In this document: positions 8,014 through 15,942 of the stretch, piece after piece
Layout: every line of letters begins with the position of its first letter
Position numbering within the stretch: the first letter of the stretch is position 1
Assembly (NCBI GenBank): GCA_020637635.1
Contig: JACKKB010000009.1
Coordinates: 62,001 to 126,000, forward strand
Source: Albidovulum sp.
GTDB lineage: Bacteria > Pseudomonadota > Alphaproteobacteria > Rhodobacterales > Rhodobacteraceae
Direction of reading: 5' to 3'
Length of the DNA: 64,000 nt
Program-made: the position numbers and the translations under genes
Notes under the pieces: model-generated
Told to the model about the DNA's origin: nothing
Seen by the model: the letters and a program-made list of their open reading frames with translations, nothing else
Database searches by the model: none

Positions 8014-8511
8014 TCATTCGGCCGCCATCCCGGCGCAATTCCGCTGCCGCCAGAGCGTCGTCTCGCCGAGATGCGCCCAGCCGAAGGCATGATCGCTTGG
8101 CCCGTTGTCGCGCAGGTGATCGAGCCGAGCGAGCGCCTCGTCCAGCGTCGGCCGGTGCCCCGCCGGCACCCACCACATGACGAAATGCATCTCGCCCAGA
8201 ACCTCGAACCAATTGGCACGGCGGTCGTAGAACTGCCTGTGCACGGTCTTCCAGACAAAGGTCTCGAGGCTTTGCGCATCCTCCCAGACCGTGAGGTTCG
8301 AGACATATTGCGGATCGCCGCCGATCTTGGCCTCGGTATTCCCCGTCCCCGGCTTGCCCGATCCCTCCATCATCCACACAAAGCCCGGCATCCGCTTGCC
8401 CATGCCGTTGATCCGGTCGAGCGCCGCCATGAACTCGGCCACGCGCGGATCGTCCGTGGGCGCGATCAGGCGCCCCACGTTCAGTTCCGCTAGGTGGTGG
8501 CCCTGCATCAT
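8014..8511 (-). CDS. DUF3291 family protein
   Basis: 165 aa, soluble. It has the pattern of DUF3291 proteins: an N-terminal HLAELNVGRLIAP, a central Trp-rich stretch (VWEDAQSLETFVWKTVHRQFY) and HFVMWWVPAGHRPTLDEALARL. This family resembles antibiotic-biosynthesis-monooxygenase-like dimeric alpha/beta barrels; no cofactor or catalytic role is established. Its ATG overlaps the stop of the pentapeptide-repeat gene (ATGA), and a 74-bp gap precedes the DUF5333-like gene. It looks like a passenger in the nuo operon. Confidence 0.85.
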   Translation of the reverse strand: MMQGHHLAELNVGRLIAPTDDPRVAEFMAALDRINGMGKRMPGFVWMMEGSGKPGTGNTEAKIGGDPQYVSNLTVWEDAQSLETFVWKTVHRQFYDRRANWFEVLGEMHFVMWWVPAGHRPTLDEALARLDHLRDNGPSDHAFGWAHLGETTLWRQRNCAGMAAE

Positions 8512-8744
8512 GTTCGCGCCTCGTAAGCGGCGAACAGAGCCTCGACGCCGACGCCATCGATGGTCATGCCGCTCCTGTCGATGTTACGGAAAGTCACCCC
8601 GGTCAAGTTGACGTCATCGAAGGTGGTTCCGGACAGGTTGACGTTGTTGAAGGCGGAGGCCGAAAGGTTCACGTCGTCGAACGCCGAACCCGAAAGGTCG
8701 GCATCCCGCGCGTCGATCCTTTCCCTGCTTCCGCGAATGTCCAT
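8508..8744 (-). CDS. small pentapeptide-repeat protein
   Basis: 78 aa from the ATG of MDIRGSRERIDARDADLSG, 4 bases after the nuoF stop; a longer in-frame start would lie inside nuoF and is rejected. Residues ~16-65 form about ten pentapeptides alternating N/D-L-S/T-x-x and A/T-F-x-N/D-V (for example SAFDDVNLSASAFNNVNLSG). This should fold as a short right-handed quadrilateral beta-helix, followed by a helical tail (VEALFAAYEART). Such proteins mediate protein contacts; the partner is unknown. The stop overlaps the DUF3291 gene. Confidence 0.85.
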   Translation of the reverse strand: MDIRGSRERIDARDADLSGSAFDDVNLSASAFNNVNLSGTTFDDVNLTGVTFRNIDRSGMTIDGVGVEALFAAYEART

Positions 8745-8748
8745 CGAT

Positions 8749-10044
8749 CTATTCCGCCGCCATCGCACCCATGCGACCCGTCTTGCGCGCCTTGATCCGG
8801 TCCTCGATCTCGCCCCGGAACTGGCGGATGAGGCCCTGGATCGGCCAGGCGGCGGCGTCGCCAAGGGCGCAGATCGTGTGGCCCTCGACCTGCTTCGTCA
8901 CGTCGAGAAGCATGTCGATCTCCTCGACCTCGGCCTCGCCCCTGACCAGCCGGTCCATGACCCGCATCATCCAGCCGGTCCCCTCGCGGCAGGGCGTGCA
9001 CTGGCCGCAGCTTTCGTGCTTGTAGAACTTCGACAGCCGCCAGATCGCCTTGATGACATCGGTCGACTGGTCCATCACGATCACCGCCGCCGTGCCGAGG
9101 CCCGAGCGCTGTTCCCGCAGCCAGTCGAAATCCATGATCGCGTCGTCGCATTGCTCGGCCCGCAGCATCGGCACCGAGGATCCGCCGGGAATGACCGCCT
9201 TGAGGTTCTTCCAGCCGCCGCGAACGCCGCCGCAATGCTTGTCGAGCAGCTCCTTCAGCGGGATCGACATCGCCTCTTCGACGACGCAGGGGTTGACCAC
9301 GTGGCCCGAGATGCCGAAGAGCTTGGTGCCGGTATTGTTGGGGCGCCCGAAGCTCGCGAACCAGCCCGCGCCGCGGCGCAGGATCGTCGGCACCACGGCA
9401 ATGCTCTCGACGTTGTTGACCGTGGTCGGGCAGCCGTAGAGCCCGGCGCCGGCCGGGAACGGCGGCTTCATCCGCGGCATGCCCTTCTTGCCCTCGAGGC
9501 TTTCCAGAAGCGCGGTCTCCTCGCCGCAGATATAGGCGCCCGCGCCATGGTGCAGGTAGAGGTCGAAGTCGAAGCCCGACTTGCAGGCGTTCTTGCCGAT
9601 CAGCCCCGCCTCATAGGCTTCGTCGATCGCCGCCTGCAGCGCCTCGCGCTCGCGGATGTATTCGCCGCGGATGTAGATGTAGCAGACGTTGGCCCCCATC
9701 GCGAAGGAGGCGATCAGGCAGCCCTCGACCAGCGTATGCGGGTCGTGGCGCATGATCTCGCGGTCCTTGCAGGTGCCGGGTTCGCTCTCGTCGGCATTGA
9801 CGACGAGATAGGAGGGGCGGCCGTCGGACTGCTTGGGCATGAAGGACCACTTGAGCCCGGTCGGAAAGCCCGCGCCGCCGCGGCCGCGCAGGCCGCTCGC
9901 CTTGATCTGGTCGACGATCGTGTCGCGCCCGCGGGCGAGGATACCCGCGGTCCCGTCCCAGTGGCCACGCTTCTTCGCGCCGGCCAAAGTCCGGTCGTGC
10001 ATCCCGTAAAGGTTGGTAAAGATCCGGTCCTGATCCTTCAGCAT
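8749..10044 (-). CDS. nuoF: NADH-quinone oxidoreductase subunit F
   Basis: NADH-binding, FMN-containing subunit of complex I, 431 aa, standard length. The start is the ATG of MLKDQDRIFTNLYG, just downstream of the DUF5337-like gene. Motifs: RGRGGAGFPTGLKW (FMN/NADH-binding glycine loop), ESEPGTCKDREI, YICGEETALLESLEG, and the N3 [4Fe-4S] ligands ESCGQCTPCREGTGW plus a later Cys (HTICALGDAAAWP). It passes electrons from NADH to NuoE and NuoG. Confidence 0.98.
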   Translation of the reverse strand: MLKDQDRIFTNLYGMHDRTLAGAKKRGHWDGTAGILARGRDTIVDQIKASGLRGRGGAGFPTGLKWSFMPKQSDGRPSYLVVNADESEPGTCKDREIMRHDPHTLVEGCLIASFAMGANVCYIYIRGEYIREREALQAAIDEAYEAGLIGKNACKSGFDFDLYLHHGAGAYICGEETALLESLEGKKGMPRMKPPFPAGAGLYGCPTTVNNVESIAVVPTILRRGAGWFASFGRPNNTGTKLFGISGHVVNPCVVEEAMSIPLKELLDKHCGGVRGGWKNLKAVIPGGSSVPMLRAEQCDDAIMDFDWLREQRSGLGTAAVIVMDQSTDVIKAIWRLSKFYKHESCGQCTPCREGTGWMMRVMDRLVRGEAEVEEIDMLLDVTKQVEGHTICALGDAAAWPIQGLIRQFRGEIEDRIKARKTGRMGAMAAE

Positions 10045-10052
10045 CGCAGTCC

Positions 10053-10283
10053 TCATTGCCCCTGGCGCTTGTGCCGCTGCCAGATCCGCCAGGTTACGAC
10101 CAGCGCCCAGAAGAACGCGGCCAGTGCGGCCAGATCGAGCAGAAGCGCATAGGACACATCCCAGCCCTGCCGGTCGATCAGCCATTGCCCCGCGATCCAG
10201 ACGACCATCGCACCGGCGATCACGAGCGCGACGAGGCGCCCTTCGCGGCCGATGCCGTCATCCTGTCTGGCGGGTTTCGTCAT
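10053..10283 (-). CDS. small two-helix membrane protein, DUF5337-like
   Basis: 76 aa with two hydrophobic segments (LVALVIAGAMVVWIAGQWLI and ALLLDLAALAAFFWALVVTW), a short polar N-terminus and a basic C-terminal tail (RIWQRHKRQGQ). From memory it matches the small family called DUF5337 found beside nuoF/nuoE in Rhodobacterales; a database search would be needed to confirm. It lies 8 bases upstream of nuoF. A supernumerary subunit or assembly aid of complex I is possible but unproven. Confidence 0.8.
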   Translation of the reverse strand: MTKPARQDDGIGREGRLVALVIAGAMVVWIAGQWLIDRQGWDVSYALLLDLAALAAFFWALVVTWRIWQRHKRQGQ

Positions 10284-10302
10284 TCATGCCTCGCTTGCGG
10301 CT

Positions 10303-11391
10303 TCAGTACACGCCGCCCTTCTTGACCCGCGCGGAGAACTCCGTCGCGCCGCCCCGGGCGAGGATCCTGGCCTGCTTCACCCACTCGTCGCGGCTGATGC
10401 GGCCGTGGAAGCCCACCATACGTTCGTCGACGAAGGCGATGTCCCTCGCCTTCCAGCTGGCGATCTGGTCGAAATGCCAGACGCCGACCTCGTTCAGCAG
10501 CCGCTCGAGCGCCGGGCCCACGCCCTTGATCAGCTTCAGGTCGTCGGCCACGCCGCCGCGCGGAGCCCCGAGCAGCTCGGGCGAGCCTCCGAGGGGTTCC
10601 TGCCCCTTGGACTTGGCAAGCGCGGCATCGAGCGCGGCGGCCGTGGGCGCCGGCGCCTTGGCGGCACGCGGCCGGGCCGGGGCCTTGGCGGCGGCCTTGG
10701 CAGCAGCCTTGCCGGCGGCTCTGGCCGGTGCCTTCGGCGCCCTGGCCGGAGCGGCCTTGCTCGGCGTGGCTTTCGCGGGCGCCTCGGGCGCGCTGACGAA
10801 GGTGGCCGGGGCGGCGGCCGTCGCTGCCGCCCTGGCCGCCTCTGCCTTGGCCGCCTCCGCCTTGGCCGCCTCCGCCCGCGCGGCCTCGACCCTGGCAGCC
10901 TCCGCCCTGGCAGCCTCCGCCCTCGCTGTCTCCGCGCGTGCCGCCTCAGCCTCGGCCGCAGCACGTTTCGCAGCTTCGGCCCTGGCAGCTTCGGCCCTGG
11001 CAGCCTCGGCGCGTGCCGCCTCCGCCTTCGCCGCCTCCGCCCGCGCAGCCTCCGCCTTCGCAGCCTCCGCCTTCGCAGCCTCCGCCTTCGCAGCCTCCGC
11101 CTTCGCAGCCTCCGCCCTGGCAGCCTCCGCCTTCGCAGCCTCGGCCCTGGCAGCCTCGGCGCCGGCGTCCGGCCCGGCGACACCCGCACTCGGGCTTTCG
11201 GCCACCACGCCGGTGCAGAACGCCCAGACGAGGAAGAGGCCGAGGAGCAGACAGAAGACCGCCCCGGTCAGGATCGACCGCACGAGCCCGTATTGCGCCA
11301 CCAGGCCCAGAAGGAGTGCGACGATCACCCCTCCGGCAATCGCCATCCACCACGCATTGCGGCGGCAGTCGGCATTCGCGGATCCAGTCAT
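10303..11391 (-). CDS. membrane-anchored EAAKA-repeat protein with NuoE-tail-like helix-hairpin-helix domain
   Basis: 362 aa. Two N-terminal membrane segments (residues ~14-33 and ~39-59) are followed by residues ~77-195 made almost wholly of EAAKA/EAARA pentapeptides, predicted to form a long rigid alpha-helix. Next comes an Ala/Pro/Lys linker and, from ~280, an 80-residue domain with a helix-hairpin-helix core (LKLIKGVGPALERLLNEVG). That domain is closely similar to the C-terminal tail of NuoE encoded next door, down to the last residues (TEFSARVKKG then VY and stop). Function unknown; the sharing implies a common partner or a gene-fusion history. Gap to nuoE is 27 bases. Confidence 0.8.
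   Translation of the reverse strand: MTGSANADCRRNAWWMAIAGGVIVALLLGLVAQYGLVRSILTGAVFCLLLGLFLVWAFCTGVVAESPSAGVAGPDAGAEAARAEAAKAEAARAEAAKAEAAKAEAAKAEAAKAEAARAEAAKAEAARAEAARAEAARAEAAKRAAAEAEAARAETARAEAARAEAARVEAARAEAAKAEAAKAEAARAAATAAAPATFVSAPEAPAKATPSKAAPARAPKAPARAAGKAAAKAAAKAPARPRAAKAPAPTAAALDAALAKSKGQEPLGGSPELLGAPRGGVADDLKLIKGVGPALERLLNEVGVWHFDQIASWKARDIAFVDERMVGFHGRISRDEWVKQARILARGGATEFSARVKKGGVY
10806..11160 (-). repeat. 15-bp-period repeat encoding EAAKA/EAARA
   Basis: A run of imperfect 15-bp units encodes alternating EAAKA and EAARA pentapeptides, about 24 units interrupted by a few variants (KRAAAEA, RAETA, RVEA). It is the second 15-bp-period coding repeat in this operon, after the one in nuoL. 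Confidence 0.85.
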
Positions 11392-11418
11392 TCCTGTCCC
11401 TCCTTGGCCTCGGTCAAC

Positions 11419-12573
11419 TCAGTAAACGTCACCCTTCTTGACGCGGGCGGAGAATTCCGTCTGGCCCCCGTCGGCAAGGATCCGGGCCTGCGCGACCCAG
11501 CCATCCCGGCTGGCACGACCCTTGAACCCTTCGAGATTGTCATCGACCCAGGCGAGCTCGTCGGCGCTCCAGGCCGCGACCTGATCGAAATGGAAGAACC
11601 CGAGCCGGTTGAGGAGCGCCTCGAGCTTGGGCCCGACACCCTTGATCTGCTTCAGATCGTCGGCGCCGCCGGCACGCGGCGCCTTCAGCACCCTGGGCTT
11701 GCTGGCCTTGCCAGCGGCGGGTGCGGCGGCGCCAGATGCGGCAGCGGCAGGTGCGGCGGGTGCCGCCATCCTCGGCGCCGGTGCGGCCCCTGCGGGCTTC
11801 GCCGGTTTCGCGGCCCTCGCGGGCTTCGCCGGTTTGGCGGCCGGTTTGGCGCCGGCGCCCCGTCCGGTTCCGAGCCAGGGCGTCACGAGCGGCACTTCGG
11901 TCCCGTCGATGCGCTTGATGCCGTCGCCGAGATCCACGGCACGCTGCACCGAGCCGTTGTATTGCGTGCGCCCGCTTTCGAGGTCCTTGAGCGTCGTGAG
12001 CCCGGCGAGCGGCTCGCAGGCATAGCGGGCGTTCTGCGGGCCCGGCACCGGCACCTTGCCGGCGGCCAGCGCCTCGAGCAGCCGCTCCAGGCCTTCCGCC
12101 GTCAGATCCTCGTAGTAATCCTTGCCGATCTGCGCCATCGGCGCGTTCGCGCAGGCGCCGAGACACTCGACCTCTTCCCAGGAAAACTTGCCGTCGGCCG
12201 ACAGCGTGTGCGGCGCGGGCGCGATCTTCTCGCGGCAGACGCGGATCAGCTCCTCGGCGCCGCAGATCATGCAGGAAGTCGTGCCGCAGATCTGAATATG
12301 CGCAACGGAACCAACGGGCTGCAGCTGGAACATGAAGTAGAAGGTGGCGACTTCGAGCGCCCGGATACGGGCCATGCCAAGCATGTCGGCCACATGTTCG
12401 ATCGCCGGCCGCGAAAGCCAGCCTTCCTGTTCCTGCGCCCGCCACAGAAGCGGGATCACCGCGCTCGCCTGACGGCCTTCGGGATATTTGGTGATCTGCC
12501 CCTTCGCCCAGGCGAGGTTCGCCGGCGTGAATTCGAAGGCGGCGGGCTGGTCGTGGTAGAGGCGGCGGAGCAT
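11419..12573 (-). CDS. nuoE: NADH-quinone oxidoreductase subunit E with C-terminal extension
   Basis: [2Fe-2S] (N1a) subunit of complex I. Residues 1-~170 are the thioredoxin-fold core with ligands C96, C101 (CGTTSCMICGA) and C137, C141 (ECLGACANAP). The protein is 384 aa, far longer than the ~170-240 aa of ordinary NuoE. After residue ~235 there is an Ala/Pro/Lys-rich linker, then from ~302 a helix-hairpin-helix domain (DDLKQIKGVGPKLEALLNRLG). Such extended NuoE proteins are typical of Rhodobacterales as far as I recall. The start ATG overlaps the upstream stop by one base (TAATG). Confidence 0.97.
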   Translation of the reverse strand: MLRRLYHDQPAAFEFTPANLAWAKGQITKYPEGRQASAVIPLLWRAQEQEGWLSRPAIEHVADMLGMARIRALEVATFYFMFQLQPVGSVAHIQICGTTSCMICGAEELIRVCREKIAPAPHTLSADGKFSWEEVECLGACANAPMAQIGKDYYEDLTAEGLERLLEALAAGKVPVPGPQNARYACEPLAGLTTLKDLESGRTQYNGSVQRAVDLGDGIKRIDGTEVPLVTPWLGTGRGAGAKPAAKPAKPARAAKPAKPAGAAPAPRMAAPAAPAAAASGAAAPAAGKASKPRVLKAPRAGGADDLKQIKGVGPKLEALLNRLGFFHFDQVAAWSADELAWVDDNLEGFKGRASRDGWVAQARILADGGQTEFSARVKKGDVY

Positions 12574-12845
12574 TACTTGCACTCTCCCCAATTGGTCAGG
12601 CGCATGGTCTCGCCGTTGTCATCTGAGACAAGGTTTCCCGACGCGCGCAGCGCCTTGAACTGAGCCATGAACGTGCTGGTGTCGATCTCCGAGCCGAAAT
12701 ACGGCATCAGATCCTTCTCATTGCCCCGGCAACCGATCTTGACGTAGACGCTGGCCAGCGGCGTCGGGTCGACATCCGCCTCCTGCGCCAAGGCCGCATC
12801 GGCAGACACGGCCATCAGGGCTGCAAGAACCATCGCGCGCCTCAC
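12573..12845 (-). CDS. small exported protein between nuoD and nuoE
   Basis: 90 aa. The N-terminus (VLAALMAVSADAALAQE) is a signal peptide with an ALA-Q cleavage site. The mature ~68 residues contain two cysteines (C39 in KIGCRGNE; C89 in WGECK, the penultimate residue) that could form a disulfide. A GTG start overlaps the nuoD stop (GTGA); the ATG four codons in (12833) is the alternative start. I do not recognise the family. Position in the nuo operon implies co-expression with complex I but no function can be read. Confidence 0.75.
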   Translation of the reverse strand: MRRAMVLAALMAVSADAALAQEADVDPTPLASVYVKIGCRGNEKDLMPYFGSEIDTSTFMAQFKALRASGNLVSDDNGETMRLTNWGECK

Positions 12846-14074
12846 CGGTCCACCTCGCCGAAAACGATGTCCATCGTGCCGATGATGGCGGCGACATCGG
12901 CGAGCATGTGGCCCCTGGCCATCCAGTCGATCGACTGCAGGTGCAGATAGCCCGGCGCCCGCAGCTTGGCGCGGTAGGGCCTGTTGGTGCCGTCGGACTT
13001 GAGATAGACGCCGAATTCGCCCTTCGGGGCCTCGACGGCGGCATAGACCTCGCCCGCCGGCACGTGGAAGCCCTCGGTATAGAGCTTGAAGTGGTGGATG
13101 AGCGCCTCCATCGAGCGCTTCATCTCGGCGCGTGCCGGCGGCGCGATCTTGCCGCGCGACAGCACGTCGCCCTGCCCGTCGGGCGCCCTGAGCTTGGCCA
13201 CCGCCTGCAGGATCATCGAGGTCGACTGACGCATCTCTTCCATGCGCACGAGGTACCGGTCAAAGCAATCGCCGTTCTTGCCCACCGGCACCTTGAAGTC
13301 GAACTCGTCGTAGCACTCATAGGGCTGGGCGCGCCGCAGGTCCCAGGCCATGCCCGAGCCGCGGACCATGACGCCGGAATAACCCCAGGTCAGCGCGTCT
13401 TCCTCGGTCACGATGCCGATATCGGCGTTGCGCTGCTTGAAGATCCGGTTCTCGGTCAGCAGTCCGTCGATGTCGTCGAGCACCTTCGGGAAGGCCTGTG
13501 CCCAGGCCTCGATATCGTCGAGCAGTCCGGGCGGCAGATCCTGGTGCACGCCGCCGGGGCGGAAATAGGCGGCATGGAGCCGCGCCCCGCAGGCGCGCTC
13601 GTAGAAGACCATGAGCTTCTCGCGCTCCTCGAAGCCCCAGAGCGGCGGCGTCAGCGCGCCCACGTCCATCGCCTGCGTGGTGACGTTCAGGAGGTGGTTC
13701 AGGACGCGGCCGATCTCGGAATAGAGCACACGGATCAGGCTCGCCCGGCGCGGCACTTCGGTGCCCGTCAGCCGCTCGATCGCCAGGCACCAGGCATGTT
13801 CCTGGTTCATCGGCGCGACGTAGTCGAGGCGGTCGAGATAGGGCAGGTTCTGCAGATAGGTGCGGCTTTCCATCAGCTTCTCGGTGCCGCGGTGCAAGAG
13901 CCCGATATGCGGGTCGCAGCGCTCGACCAGTTCGCCGTCAAGCTCAAGAACCAGGCGCAGAACCCCATGTGCAGCAGGGTGTTGCGGGCCGAAGTTGATG
14001 TTGAAGTTGCGGATCTTCTGTTCGCCCGTCTCGGCATCCTGCGAGCCGTCGTCGTAGCTCCATGCGTCTTTCAT
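12842..14074 (-). CDS. nuoD: NADH-quinone oxidoreductase subunit D
   Basis: 49-kDa-type subunit that forms the quinone site with NuoB; 410 aa. Conserved blocks: NINFGPQHPAAHGVLRLVLE (beta-hairpin with the quinone-site His), HIGLLHRGTEKLME, YLDRLDYVAPMNQEHAW and the carboxy-terminal DIVFGEVDR. It derives from the NiFe-hydrogenase large subunit but lacks the metal-binding cysteines, as expected. It is separate from nuoC (no nuoCD fusion), with a 28-bp gap. Confidence 0.98.
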   Translation of the reverse strand: MKDAWSYDDGSQDAETGEQKIRNFNINFGPQHPAAHGVLRLVLELDGELVERCDPHIGLLHRGTEKLMESRTYLQNLPYLDRLDYVAPMNQEHAWCLAIERLTGTEVPRRASLIRVLYSEIGRVLNHLLNVTTQAMDVGALTPPLWGFEEREKLMVFYERACGARLHAAYFRPGGVHQDLPPGLLDDIEAWAQAFPKVLDDIDGLLTENRIFKQRNADIGIVTEEDALTWGYSGVMVRGSGMAWDLRRAQPYECYDEFDFKVPVGKNGDCFDRYLVRMEEMRQSTSMILQAVAKLRAPDGQGDVLSRGKIAPPARAEMKRSMEALIHHFKLYTEGFHVPAGEVYAAVEAPKGEFGVYLKSDGTNRPYRAKLRAPGYLHLQSIDWMARGHMLADVAAIIGTMDIVFGEVDR

Positions 14075-14102
14075 CTCGAACCCTCGCCCATGCCCGCCGC
14101 TC

Positions 14103-14702
14103 TCATCCCTGCTTCTCGTCGCCGGGCAGGATGTACTGCGCCCCTTCCCAGGGGCTCATGAAATCGAACTGCCGGTAGTCCTGGACCAGCTTCACCGGCT
14201 CGTAGACCACCCGTTTCAGCACCTCGTCGTAGCGCACTTCCGAATAGCCCGTGGTCGGGAAGTCCTTGCGCAGGGGATGCCCGCGGAATCCGTAATCGGT
14301 GAGAATCCGCCGCAGGTCGGGATGACCCGAGAAGAGGATCCCGAACATGTCGTAGACTTCGCGCTCGAACCAGTTGGCGGCCGGAAACACGTCGATGATC
14401 GAGGGCACCATCTCGTCCTCGCGGACGGCCAGTTTCACCCGGATCCTCGAATTCTGGTACATCGACAGGAAGTGATAGACGACGTCGAACCGCGCCGGCC
14501 GCTCGGGGTGATCGACGGCGGTGATGTCGACGAGCGTCGAGAAGCGGCAATTGCGGTCATTGCGCAGGAATTCGACGAAATCGACGATCCCCGCCGCCGT
14601 CACCGTCACCGTGAGCTCGCCGAAGGCGATCTCGGTCGCCACCGCACTGTCGGGGCGCTTCAGCTCGATCTGGGCGGCCAATTCCTGCAGGGTTTCGCTC
14701 AT
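14103..14702 (-). CDS. nuoC: NADH-quinone oxidoreductase subunit C
   Basis: 30-kDa-type peripheral subunit of complex I, 199 aa. The family signature is clear: ERPARFDVVYHFLSMYQNSR, then PSIIDVFPAANWFEREVYDM and FGILFSGHPDLRRILTDYGF followed by GHPLRKDFP. It lies between nuoB (10 bases) and nuoD (28 bases). Confidence 0.98.
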   Translation of the reverse strand: MSETLQELAAQIELKRPDSAVATEIAFGELTVTVTAAGIVDFVEFLRNDRNCRFSTLVDITAVDHPERPARFDVVYHFLSMYQNSRIRVKLAVREDEMVPSIIDVFPAANWFEREVYDMFGILFSGHPDLRRILTDYGFRGHPLRKDFPTTGYSEVRYDEVLKRVVYEPVKLVQDYRQFDFMSPWEGAQYILPGDEKQG

Positions 14703-14712
14703 CCCGTCCTCC

Positions 14713-15261
14713 TCAGCGCGCCAGCGTTCCGGTGCGGCGGATCTTCCGCTGCAGCTGGAGAATGCCGTAAAGCAGCGCCTCGGCCGTGGGCGGGCAGCCG
14801 GGCACGTAGATGTCGACCGGCACGATGCGGTCGCAGCCGCGCACCACCGAGTAGCTGTAGTGATAGTAGCCGCCGCCGTTGGCGCAGGAACCCATCGAGA
14901 TCACATAGCGCGGCTCGGGCATCTGGTCGTAGACCTTGCGCAGCGCCGGGGCCATCTTGTTGGTCAGCGTGCCGGCGACGATCATCAGGTCGGACTGGCG
15001 CGGCGAGGCGCGCGGCGCGGTGCCGAAACGCTCCAGGTCGTAGCGCGGCATCGAGGTATGCATCATCTCGACCGCGCAGCAGGCAAGCCCGAAGGTCATC
15101 CAGTGCAGCGAGCCGTTGCGCGCCCAGTTGATCGCCGCCTCGGTGGTGGTGAGCAGGAAGCCCTTGTCCTGCAACTCGCGGTTCAGCGCCTCGGTGGCAA
15201 CCTCGCGATCCGGGCCCGCCGTTGTCGAACCATAAGCCTGCACGCCCTGCGTCGCCGCCAT
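14713..15261 (-). CDS. nuoB: NADH-quinone oxidoreductase subunit B
   Basis: Subunit holding the terminal [4Fe-4S] cluster N2, which reduces quinone; 182 aa. The ATG of MAATQGVQAYG is chosen because it has a GGAGGA Shine-Dalgarno 7-8 bases upstream; the longer in-frame extension runs through the non-coding gap. Cluster ligands are the adjacent C61 and C62 (GLACCAVEMM), C126 (ISMGSCANGG) and C156 (YVPGCPPTAE). It is preceded by a 220-bp gap from nuoA. Confidence 0.98.
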   Translation of the reverse strand: MAATQGVQAYGSTTAGPDREVATEALNRELQDKGFLLTTTEAAINWARNGSLHWMTFGLACCAVEMMHTSMPRYDLERFGTAPRASPRQSDLMIVAGTLTNKMAPALRKVYDQMPEPRYVISMGSCANGGGYYHYSYSVVRGCDRIVPVDIYVPGCPPTAEALLYGILQLQRKIRRTGTLAR

Positions 15262-15481
15262 AAGTCGTCCTCCGAAACGTCGCGCCGAAGTCTGTATCGG
15301 CTCCGGACTATCACCGGCCCCAACGGGGGTCAATTGCGTGAGGCGGATTTTGCCCGCCTTTCGGGGCCTTGGCGGGCCCTTGCCGGGCCCTGCGAAGCGG
15401 GTCTGCCGAGCGCGCGGGCAGAGCGAGCGCGGTCCCGGGGACGGGCGCCGGCAAGGCGTCGGACGGCGGCGAAGCGGCCCC

Positions 15482-15847
15482 TCAGGACCAGTCCATCGCG
15501 CCCTTCTTCCACTCATAGGCGAAGCCGGCCGTCAGGACACCGAGGAAGGCGATCATCGACCAGAAGCCGAGTGTCGAGACATCCTTGAAGGCCACCGCCC
15601 AGGGGAAGAGGAACGCCACCTCGAGGTCGAAGATGATGAACAGGATCGAGACGAGGTAAAAGCGCACATCGAACTTCATTCGCGCATCGTCGAAGGCGTT
15701 GAAGCCGCATTCGTAGGCCGAGACCTTCTCCGGGTCGGGGTTGCGGACCGCGACGAGCACGGCGGCGAAGATCAGCACCAGTCCGAGCGCGACGGCGAGG
15801 CCGAGGAAGACGAGAATCGGCAGGTATTCCCTGAGCAGCGCGTCCAC
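15482..15847 (-). CDS. nuoA: NADH-quinone oxidoreductase subunit A
   Basis: First gene of the operon; membrane subunit of complex I, 121 aa. Three membrane segments are seen (~9-32, ~61-84, ~93-112). The loop SAYECGFNAFDDARMKFDVR holds the conserved Cys and acidic residues that line the quinone entrance. The start is GTG at 15847, supported by an AAGGAG ribosome-binding site 7 bases upstream. The 220-bp gap that follows before nuoB is unusual in this tight operon and shows no coding sequence. Confidence 0.96.
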   Translation of the reverse strand: MDALLREYLPILVFLGLAVALGLVLIFAAVLVAVRNPDPEKVSAYECGFNAFDDARMKFDVRFYLVSILFIIFDLEVAFLFPWAVAFKDVSTLGFWSMIAFLGVLTAGFAYEWKKGAMDWS

Positions 15848-15895
15848 GGGGTGGCTCCTTCGTATCCGCCGGGCACCCGCGCGCCCTGCCCTGCC

Positions 15896-15924
15896 CGTTT
15901 ACGCCCGCCCGGGCGCCGGGTCAA
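15896..15924 (-). promoter_or_regulatory. candidate promoter of nuo operon
   Basis: On the minus strand TTGACC (15919-15924) and TAAACG (15896-15901) are separated by exactly 17 bases, about 45 bases before the nuoA start codon. This fits a sigma-70-type promoter with a short leader. It is a pattern match only. Confidence 0.45.
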
Positions 15925-15942
15925 CCGAGCGCTGCCCCGGTT

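Noticed and set aside
8749..10185. Longer NuoF with a 47-residue N-terminal extension
   Set aside because: The extension runs through the preceding DUF5337-like gene; MLKDQDRIF gives the normal family length.
10252..12663. Long plus-strand frame with Gly/Leu/Arg repeats
   Set aside because: It mirrors the EAAKA repeat and NuoE coding sequence on the other strand.
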